In this document: positions 1-5,090 of the stretch, in pieces
Layout: each line of letters opens with the position of its first letter
Numbering within the stretch: position 1 is the first letter of the stretch
Assembly (NCBI GenBank): GCA_027293665.1
Contig: JAPUFN010000246.1
Location: forward strand, 1-5,090
DNA from: Gammaproteobacteria bacterium
GTDB lineage: Bacteria > Pseudomonadota > Gammaproteobacteria > Pseudomonadales > Azotimanducaceae
Direction: 5' to 3'
Length of the DNA: 5,090 bases
Position numbers and translations under genes: made by a program
The notes under the pieces: generated by a model
Seen by the model: only the letters and a program-made list of their open reading frames with translations
What the model was told of the DNA's origin: nothing
Databases searched by the model: none

Positions 1-254
1 GCCATGGCGGCAAGCCCTGCCACTTCCCTAGCGCAATTGCGCTCAGCCCTGGCGTCGAAGAAAAGCTTGAGCACAAATTGTTGCTCGCGCCAGCTGACAC
101 GGGCTACCAACCGGCGAGCCGGCAGCAGGCGAAAAATTTCCTCGCAGGTGACGGTGAAGGCACCGTCTGCGGGCGACGCCAATGCCAGGTTGAAAGGTAG
201 CGCCAGTGAGCGCCCCGCCGCTCTCAGGCCAGCCAGGTCGAGTGGCCGGCTCAC
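1..254 (-). CDS. LPS core kinase-like protein, N-terminal fragment (gene continues past the left edge)
   Basis: The frame opens at a GTG (254-252) that shares GTGA with the waaP stop and stays open for 84 codons to the window edge, so only the N-terminus is visible. A frame stop at 284-282 leaves no other upstream start; a weak GGGGA lies 11 bases before the GTG. The visible residues look like the N-lobe of a protein-kinase fold: beta strands leading to VLKLFF (Lys63, the likely ATP-binding lysine), then a helix with ARE (Glu77, the likely partner of that lysine). The catalytic loop is beyond the edge. In Pseudomonas, waaP is followed by further kinase-like genes of the LPS-kinase (WaaP/InaA/Kdo kinase) superfamily, and position plus motif fit such a gene. 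A sugar phosphorylation role in the inner core is inference. It could also be a diverged, non-catalytic relative. Confidence 0.62.
   Translation of the reverse strand, partial: MSRPLDLAGLRAAGRSLALPFNLALASPADGAFTVTCEEIFRLLPARRLVARVSWREQQFVLKLFFDARAERNCAREVAGLAAM
251..254 (-). other. Four-base GTGA stop/start overlap between waaP and the next kinase-like gene
   Basis: The waaP stop TGA (253-251) overlaps the GTG start (254-252) of the following gene. It fixes the likely start of the partial gene and ties the two kinases into one translated unit. Confidence 0.65.
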
Positions 255-1063
255 GATTCGAAATTTCCCCGCACGAGTTTTTTACGGCGACCCTTGGCGT
301 AAAGATCACACGCGCGTCGATACACGGCCTGCCAGAATTCACCCTCCTCGGCAAAGACTTCGCGCAGCGGCCTGCCTGTGTAGACACGAACGAAACGCAA
401 CCAGGCACGGCGGTTGATTCCCAGATCCAGACTCGAATACAGCAACGCCGCGAGATCGCGTAATCGCCACTTCTGCGGTAATTCGTCGAATATCAGCGCC
501 CGGTGCAGATCCAGCACGCCCAGTGGCGCGTTCGGATCACCGCGCCTGGCAAGCAGGTGGCAGAGGTAGAAATCACGGTGAACGACGCCGGCTGCGTGAA
601 AGCGTCGGGCAAACTGCGCTACTGCCATGACCCAGTGGCGTATCTCCAGCGCGGTTGGCGGCTCATCGAACCAGCGGTTCGTCAATACTTCCAGGTCTTC
701 GTAATCTTCAAGCGCATCACAGAGCACGAACGAAAATCTTGCGGCCGGGAGGCCATCGGATTCGCCGAACGCAGCCACACGAGGTGCCACGATGTTCATC
801 TTCTCGAGGTGGCGGCAGGCCTCAAATTCATTGCGGGCACCGAGTACCGGCCGCTTCAGGATCAGCCAGTTTTTGACGATCTCCAACCAGCCCACGCCGT
901 GGTGCAGTTTAACGAAATAGGGACGTCCGGCGATCTCGACCTTCATGGTCTTGCGCCGGGCAACCTCCCGGAACACTTCGCCCTCGAGTGCGCGTGCCTC
1001 GCTGAGAGCATCACGTTGCGACCAGAGCGTCGCGATGTCTTCACGCAGATAGGTCGCTGCCAC
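251..1063 (-). CDS. waaP: Lipopolysaccharide core heptose(I) kinase WaaP (RfaP)
   Basis: WaaP transfers phosphate from ATP to the first heptose of the LPS inner core on the cytoplasmic side of the inner membrane; these phosphates allow cation bridging and outer-membrane stability. From the GTG at 1063 the protein has 270 residues, against 265 in E. coli WaaP. Visible motifs: GEVFRE (28-33), the ATP lysine in YFVKLHHG (Lys52), RPVLGARNEFEA with the probable helix-C Glu79, the catalytic loop HRDFYLCH (162-169, Asp164), and the metal-binding Asp185 in VLDLHRA. The open frame extends to 1177, but the extra residues lie inside the upstream glycosyltransferase gene and do not resemble WaaP. The GTG has a good GAGGA ribosome site 8 bases upstream and gives the family-like N-terminus ending in DIATLW. 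The start lies 23 bases inside the upstream gene, suggesting translational coupling. The protein is soluble, with no signal peptide seen. Confidence 0.93.
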   Translation of the reverse strand: MAATYLREDIATLWSQRDALSEARALEGEVFREVARRKTMKVEIAGRPYFVKLHHGVGWLEIVKNWLILKRPVLGARNEFEACRHLEKMNIVAPRVAAFGESDGLPAARFSFVLCDALEDYEDLEVLTNRWFDEPPTALEIRHWVMAVAQFARRFHAAGVVHRDFYLCHLLARRGDPNAPLGVLDLHRALIFDELPQKWRLRDLAALLYSSLDLGINRRAWLRFVRVYTGRPLREVFAEEGEFWQAVYRRACDLYAKGRRKKLVRGNFES

Positions 1064-3314
1064 GAATCCGGTCCTCAATAAGGTCGCTTGCGCGTTCGGC
1101 CATCCGATAGATATCCGCTGTTTCGCCAAACTGCACGCCGTTGGCCGCCCAGACCCGGCGTTGATTTTCGTTTTCAAGAGTAGCCCGCAGCACGTCGTTG
1201 AGTTCGGACTGTTGAAAGGGACTCTGAATCAGAACCCCACCATCTGCCTCGGCGACATAAGGCGCAAAGCCACAGATGTCGGTGGCAACCACCGGCAATC
1301 CGGCGATCATTGCTTCGAGCAACACAATCCCGCCGCTTTCGCTGTAAGCCGGATGGATGAGGAGATCGGCTCCCTGTAGAAACGCAGGAATATCGTCTCG
1401 GCCCGCGAAGAACGTCACGCGCTGCGCGATTTTGAGATCTTCGGCCATGTTGCTGAATTGCCGCGGATTGTCCTGACCGATAACGAAAAATCGGACTCTA
1501 TTGAGCTGGGCTGGCGGCAGCGATGCAACGGCGATCAGCGCCCGGTCGAGTCCTTTGGTTATGAAACCAGAACCAATTAATAGAAGCAGCAACTCATCAT
1601 CTGCAATCTCATGCTGTCGGCGAAACTCACGGCGTCGAAGATCTTTGTCGGGTGCGCACTTTCTATCGAGGGACACGCCCGGCGGCAGCTGATGAAATCG
1701 TTCATCCGGAGTGTCATAAAACCGTTTGAACGCTGCTTTCTGGCGATCGGTGAGCAATAGAATTGTGGTGTTTTCCTGTGGGTCGAACACGGCATGTTCG
1801 AATTTTGAGAAGAGACGGTAGCGAGCCGTGAAGCGGTACAGTGGCGCACGCAGCTCACGCGCCTTTTCTTCAAAACAGGGGTCGGCGGCGTAGTAAACGT
1901 CAAGCCCCGGCATCTTGTTGAAGCCAACCACACAGGCTACGGGGCGCCAGGAAAGATCATCCGCTACCCAGTCGGCAAACCGCTTGTAACGCGAGTGATT
2001 AGTCACCGCCGACACTGGCACTTCCAGCACCTCTAATCCCGCCGGGATATCACCTTCCCACGAAAGCGTGTAGACGCGCACGTCGTACCCGCGCTCGCGA
2101 CAGGTGTTGGCAACACGTAAAAAATCACGCTGCAGCCCGCCAAAGGCAAAAAATTTGAACAGCGTGAAAGCAATAATCGGACGCCGCGCCTGCAGGAATG
2201 TTTCCAGATGGTCTACCGCGCGCAATGCCAGGCGAAATATATCTGGGTTCTGCGCTACCTCCAGCCCGTTGCTGCGCCATTCTTCACGGCGCGGCGAAGT
2301 CAGCAGCTCGACGAGTTGCCTGTTGAAGACATCCTGGCGATAGGGCGCTGGAGTGATCAGCCCGGCATCGGCCTCCTCCAGATAATGTGCGTAGCCGCAG
2401 TTCTTGGTAACCAACGCTGGAACACCAGCAACCATCGCTTCCAATATGACCATCCCGGCATTTTCGTCATACGCGGGTAGTACAAGAGCATCTGCGGAAA
2501 ATAGAAAGCGCGGCACATCGTCGCGGCCGGAGAGAAACCGTACCCGATCGATCACACCCAGGCGCACCGCCATCCGTCGAAACGGTTCCGCGTTGTCGTT
2601 GCCGATCACGAACAGGTGCACCCGATCATACAACTGTGCGGGTAATGCCTTCAGCGCAAGCAACGCTCTGTCGAGGCCCTTTTTAATGAATCCGGAGCCG
2701 ATAAAAAGAAGCAGAAGGTCATCTTCAGTCAACTCGAATTCGGTTCGCAGGGCGTGACGCCCGTCTGCGGTATTCGCAGGCGCAATCCGATCCGGGTCGA
2801 TGCCTGGCGGCAGGGGATGAAACCGCTCCACCGGTGTGTGGTAGTGCTTGCGGAAGTACGGCGTCTGAATTTCCGAGATAGTAAGAATCTGGGTGTTGGC
2901 AGTGGGATGAAAAACCGCCCGTTCAAAACGTGCAAAATGTTCGTATCTGGGAAGCAAACGATAAAGACTGCTACGCTGAACGCGTGCCTTTTCTTCGAAG
3001 CAGGAATCTCCTGCGTAATACACGTCCAGCCCCGGCATTTTTACCATACCGACGAGCAGGTCTACCGGATGGTCAGTTAGATGGGCATGCACCCAGTCTG
3101 CATATCGCTCGTAGAGCCGATGATTGGTGAAGGCTTCGACCGGCACGAGCTGAACCTCGATGTCCTCCGGTAACTCCGCATTCCAGTGGATGACGTAAAC
3201 GCGGACCTCAAAGCCACGCTGGCGGCATTCGCGGGCCAGCTTCAGCATGTCGCGCTGAATGCCGCCGTGCGGAAAGTACTTGAAAAGACAAAAACCAATT
3301 CGCTTTGCACTCAT
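1041..3314 (-). CDS. waaG: Double-length WaaG-type LPS core glycosyltransferase (two fused WaaG units)
   Basis: This 757-residue protein holds two complete WaaG-like GT4-family (GT-B fold) units, residues about 4-375 and 379-750; ordinary WaaG has about 374 residues. WaaG transfers a hexose from a nucleotide sugar to heptose II, starting the outer core at the inner membrane. Each unit has the N-terminal GGxQRD motif (17-22; 392-397), KMPGLDVYYA (92-101; 467-476), LPPG (168-171; 543-546), the donor-site lysine in KG (Lys212; Lys587) and the E-x7-E pair (Glu284/292; Glu659/667). All pairs are offset by exactly 375. The second unit looks more like E. coli WaaG in the N-terminal domain (VVGFNKMPG, SWEGD). 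The first has MV in place of FN there, so its acceptor may differ. The linker is only a few residues (around 375-378). The ATG at 3314 follows waaF by 7 bases and is preceded by GAGGTGAT. The reading frame is unbroken. Which sugars each half transfers is unknown. Confidence 0.92.
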   Translation of the reverse strand: MSAKRIGFCLFKYFPHGGIQRDMLKLARECRQRGFEVRVYVIHWNAELPEDIEVQLVPVEAFTNHRLYERYADWVHAHLTDHPVDLLVGMVKMPGLDVYYAGDSCFEEKARVQRSSLYRLLPRYEHFARFERAVFHPTANTQILTISEIQTPYFRKHYHTPVERFHPLPPGIDPDRIAPANTADGRHALRTEFELTEDDLLLLFIGSGFIKKGLDRALLALKALPAQLYDRVHLFVIGNDNAEPFRRMAVRLGVIDRVRFLSGRDDVPRFLFSADALVLPAYDENAGMVILEAMVAGVPALVTKNCGYAHYLEEADAGLITPAPYRQDVFNRQLVELLTSPRREEWRSNGLEVAQNPDIFRLALRAVDHLETFLQARRPIIAFTLFKFFAFGGLQRDFLRVANTCRERGYDVRVYTLSWEGDIPAGLEVLEVPVSAVTNHSRYKRFADWVADDLSWRPVACVVGFNKMPGLDVYYAADPCFEEKARELRAPLYRFTARYRLFSKFEHAVFDPQENTTILLLTDRQKAAFKRFYDTPDERFHQLPPGVSLDRKCAPDKDLRRREFRRQHEIADDELLLLLIGSGFITKGLDRALIAVASLPPAQLNRVRFFVIGQDNPRQFSNMAEDLKIAQRVTFFAGRDDIPAFLQGADLLIHPAYSESGGIVLLEAMIAGLPVVATDICGFAPYVAEADGGVLIQSPFQQSELNDVLRATLENENQRRVWAANGVQFGETADIYRMAERASDLIEDRIRGSDLSA
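1065..2180 (-). repeat. Copy 2 of the internal coding duplication (second WaaG unit)
   Basis: This encodes residues about 379-750 of the fused glycosyltransferase. Its first residues (PIIAFTLFKFF) line up with the normal start of free-standing WaaG (MIVAFCLYKYF in E. coli, from memory), so the fusion falls exactly at the natural gene boundary. The original start codon and stop codon of the junction are gone. Confidence 0.85.
1072..1076 (-). promoter_or_regulatory. Ribosome binding site that decides the waaP start
   Basis: GAGGA lies 8 bases upstream of GTG 1063, inside the final codons of the upstream glycosyltransferase. It is the reason for choosing this GTG over the more distant start at 1177. 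Confidence 0.7.
2190..3305 (-). repeat. Copy 1 of an internal coding duplication (first WaaG unit)
   Basis: This encodes residues about 4-375 of the fused glycosyltransferase. It matches copy 2 at a constant spacing of 1125 bases (375 codons) with no net insertion or deletion at any motif checked. By hand count about 67 of 119 residues (6-124 against 381-499) are identical. Many codons differ at the third position, so the duplication is not recent. Confidence 0.85.
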
Positions 3315-3321
3315 CGGAAAA

Positions 3322-4314
3322 TCACATCACCTCGACCACGCGCTCAGGTTGCAGATCACGCAGACAGCGCTGATGGCCCAACGGGCATTCGCGTTGAAAG
3401 CACGGACTGCATTCGATTGGCTCGCGCACCACGGTGGCCCGCGTGCCAAGCGGCGGCGTAAAATCCGGAGAGGTTGAGCCGAATACCGCGATGACTGCAC
3501 GTTCCAAGGCACAAGCTACATGCATCAATCCCGAATCGTTGGTTATGACAGTGTCAGACAGGCTGATGAGATCGAGCGCATCGACCAGCCGCGTTTTACC
3601 GCAGAGGTTGGCTACTCCAGCAGGAATCAGCGATTCGATCTCACCACAGACATCCGCGTCGCTCGGTGAACCGATCAGCCAGACCTCTCGTCCCAGGCCA
3701 ACCGCGTGCCGCGCGACCGCCGCAAAGTGCTCCGCAGGCCAGCGTTTAGCCGGGCCAAATTCCGCACCTGGACACATGACGCTCACACCACCGGAACAAT
3801 CCAACTCGAACCGGCTGACCAGCGACGCAGCGTTTGCTGTATCGGCTTGAAGTTGCGGCAATGGATAAGGCTTGTCGAGCAGCTGACCGGGCTCCAGCGC
3901 CAACGCCATGAAACGCTCGATCATTAGCGGCAGGTGGGATTTGCGAAGTATACGGCGGTCATTCAACACACCGTATCGCATTTCCCCCGACCAGCCCGTG
4001 CGTCGCTGGATCTTTGCCCACAGGGGTACCAGTGCGGATTTAAAACTGTTTGGCAACACGATGGCCTGGTCAAATTCATGGCCGCGCATCTCTAAGGCAA
4101 CACCTCGGCGTTTGTTCAATGCGAGTTCACCGTGCGCCAACGCGAATACATGTGATGCGGCAACTCCGGGCATGCGCTGTGCAAGTGGCTCGACTGCGGG
4201 AGGCGCAAGCATATGAATCTCGCAATCCGGATGAACCGCTCGCAGCACGCGCACGAGGCAGTGGGCCATCACCATGTCGCCCACCCAGGCAGGTGCCACG
4301 ACAAGGATTTTCAA
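3322..4314 (-). CDS. waaF: ADP-heptose:LPS heptosyltransferase II WaaF (RfaF)
   Basis: WaaF moves L-glycero-D-manno-heptose from ADP-heptose to heptose I of the LPS inner core (GT9 family, cytoplasmic face of the inner membrane). From TTG 4314 it has 330 residues (E. coli 348). Visible motifs: N-terminal MKILVVAPAWVGDM with Asp13, VLPNSFKSALVP (86-97), RTGWSGEMRYG (105-115), PGAEFGPAKRWP (182-193), NDSGLMHVA (259-267) and SPDFTPPL (282-289). These mark it as WaaF rather than WaaC. A cysteine cluster, CSPC followed by two more cysteines (302, 305, 310, 317), sits near the C-terminus. An in-frame ATG at 4344 would add ten residues unlike the family; the TTG gives the standard MKILV start and overlaps the ilvE stop as TTGA. 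A GGTGA 13 bases upstream is the only ribosome-site candidate, so coupling to ilvE translation is likely. No waaC follows it. Confidence 0.94.
   Translation of the reverse strand: MKILVVAPAWVGDMVMAHCLVRVLRAVHPDCEIHMLAPPAVEPLAQRMPGVAASHVFALAHGELALNKRRGVALEMRGHEFDQAIVLPNSFKSALVPLWAKIQRRTGWSGEMRYGVLNDRRILRKSHLPLMIERFMALALEPGQLLDKPYPLPQLQADTANAASLVSRFELDCSGGVSVMCPGAEFGPAKRWPAEHFAAVARHAVGLGREVWLIGSPSDADVCGEIESLIPAGVANLCGKTRLVDALDLISLSDTVITNDSGLMHVACALERAVIAVFGSTSPDFTPPLGTRATVVREPIECSPCFQRECPLGHQRCLRDLQPERVVEVM
3326..3333 (-). promoter_or_regulatory. Strong ribosome binding site of the double waaG gene
   Basis: GAGGTGAT is an eight-base match to the 3' end of 16S rRNA (complement of ATCACCTC). It lies within the last codons of waaF, 11 bases before the ATG at 3314. 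It supports that start and suggests that ribosomes finishing waaF can reinitiate on waaG. Confidence 0.7.
4311..4314 (-). other. Four-base TTGA stop/start overlap between ilvE and waaF
   Basis: The ilvE stop TGA (4313-4311) shares two bases with the proposed waaF TTG (4314-4312). Such overlaps are typical of translational coupling by termination-reinitiation. Confidence 0.65.
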
Positions 4315-5090
4315 GCGGCCTGGCCGTTCACCGCGACATGCCATTCGGGGAAGCTCGCGCGCTGGCCGCGCACCTGATCGAAGTAAGCCGATTGAAATCG
4401 CTCGGTGATAGGACCGCGTTTACCCGTGCCGATGGTTCGGCCGTCAAGCTGCCAGATCGGCAACACTTCGGCAGCGGTACCTGTGAAAAATGCTTCATCG
4501 CAGATGTAGACTTCGTCGCGGGTAATCCGTCGTTCGAGAATATCAATGCCCATCTCGGCGGCGAGATGAAAGATAGTGTTGCGGGTAATGCCGTCGAGAC
4601 AGGAGGTGAGTTCTGGTGTGTGCAACACGCCCTCCTTCACGATAAAAATATTCTCACCCGTGCCTTCGGTGACATAGCCTTCATTATCCAGCATCAACGC
4701 TTCATCACATCCCGCTTCCAGCGCTTCATGCAGCGCAAGCACCGAATTGATGTAGTTACCATTAGCCTTTGCCTTGCACATCGTGATGTTGACGTGGTGA
4801 CGGGTGAAAGACGACGTGCGAACAGTGATGCCCTTCTCGCGACTGTCGGGATCCATGTAGTCCGGCCACGGCCAGGCTGCAACCATTAGATTGACGGAAA
4901 GGGCCTTGGCTCTGAGCCCCATTGCTTCCGACCCGAGATATATCATGGGCCGCAGATACCCCTCATCAAGTTCGTTAGCTTTGAATACATCGAGTTGAGC
5001 TTGATTCACTTCTTCGGGCGTGTAAGGAATTTTCAGTCCCAGGATGTGTGCGGAATTGAACAGCCGCCTGGTGTGTTCATGCAGACGAAA
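4311..5090 (-). CDS. ilvE: Branched-chain amino acid aminotransferase IlvE, 5' end cut off by the window edge
   Basis: IlvE is a PLP-dependent class IV (fold type IV) aminotransferase that interconverts leucine, isoleucine and valine with their 2-oxo acids, using glutamate/2-oxoglutarate, in the cytoplasm. The open frame runs through the right edge with 259 residues visible; the family has about 305, so some 45 N-terminal residues are missing. The visible part starts FRLHEHTRRLF, matching the conserved region near residue 50. Further motifs: LRPMIYLGSE, TSSFTRHHVN, the probable PLP lysine in KAKANGNY (visible residue 108), EGTGENIF (142-149), GITRNT (167-172) and TGTAAEVLP. A GTG at 5009 is internal and not the true start. 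The stop TGA overlaps the TTG start of waaF. ilvE also lies directly upstream of waaF in Pseudomonas, where amino acid and LPS genes are neighbours without an obvious biochemical link. Confidence 0.96.
   Translation of the reverse strand, partial: FRLHEHTRRLFNSAHILGLKIPYTPEEVNQAQLDVFKANELDEGYLRPMIYLGSEAMGLRAKALSVNLMVAAWPWPDYMDPDSREKGITVRTSSFTRHHVNITMCKAKANGNYINSVLALHEALEAGCDEALMLDNEGYVTEGTGENIFIVKEGVLHTPELTSCLDGITRNTIFHLAAEMGIDILERRITRDEVYICDEAFFTGTAAEVLPIWQLDGRTIGTGKRGPITERFQSAYFDQVRGQRASFPEWHVAVNGQAA

Noticed and set aside
43..408. Minus-strand open frame of 121 codons
   Set aside because: It is in a different frame from both waaP and the downstream kinase-like gene, overlaps both, and shows no protein motif.
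503..1081. Plus-strand open frame of 192 codons
   Set aside because: It lies entirely opposite waaP, whose catalytic motifs are clear; the frame is a by-product of its codon use.
1064..1177. Longer waaP with its start at 1177
   Set aside because: The added 38 residues overlap the conserved end of the WaaG unit and do not look like a WaaP N-terminus; GTG 1063 has a good ribosome site.
1577..1933. Minus-strand open frame of 118 codons inside the double waaG gene
   Set aside because: It is a shifted-frame shadow of the second WaaG unit; the main frame is unbroken, so it does not indicate a frameshift.
2170..2200. A possible hidden stop/start separating two waaG genes
   Set aside because: Reading the minus strand through this stretch gives continuous sense codons (FLQARRPIIAF) with no stop and no ATG at the second unit's start.
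4315..4344. WaaF start at the ATG at 4344
   Set aside because: It would add ten residues (MACRGERPGR) before the standard MKILV start and overlap ilvE by 34 bases. It remains possible but is less likely than the TTG.
4050..4889. Plus-strand open frame of 279 codons
   Set aside because: It lies antisense across the end of ilvE and the start of waaF, both strongly recognised, and its translation resembles no family I know.

Overview
This window is a stretch of a lipopolysaccharide (LPS) core-oligosaccharide operon. All five genes lie on the minus strand, so transcription runs from position 5090 towards position 1. In that order they are: the 3' part of ilvE (branched-chain amino acid aminotransferase), waaF (heptosyltransferase II), a double-length waaG-type gene made of two fused WaaG units, waaP (heptose kinase), and the start of a second kinase-like gene that runs off the left edge. 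No tRNA, rRNA, mobile element, CRISPR array, terminator or internal promoter was seen.

The order ilvE-waaF-waaG-waaP matches the core-LPS locus of Pseudomonas and related Gammaproteobacteria. The IlvE and WaaF sequences closely resemble gammaproteobacterial members as I remember them. The host is therefore probably a gammaproteobacterium with moderately high GC; the species cannot be named from this window.

Genes are packed with almost no gaps. ilvE and waaF share TTGA, waaF and the waaG fusion are 7 bases apart, the fusion and waaP overlap by 23 bases, and waaP and the last gene share GTGA. Three of the four visible starts appear to be non-ATG (TTG, GTG, GTG). This points to one polycistronic, translationally coupled unit.

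Working together, WaaF would add the second heptose to the inner core, the WaaG-type enzyme would add the first outer-core hexose(s), and WaaP would phosphorylate a heptose. The last gene may add another core modification. The notable feature is the 757-residue double WaaG. Its two halves align at a constant offset of 375 residues without net gaps, both keep the family's catalytic motifs, and they differ enough (about 56 % identity by hand count over the first third) to be an old duplication whose copies may do different jobs. waaC, which sits between waaF and waaG in Pseudomonas, is absent here.
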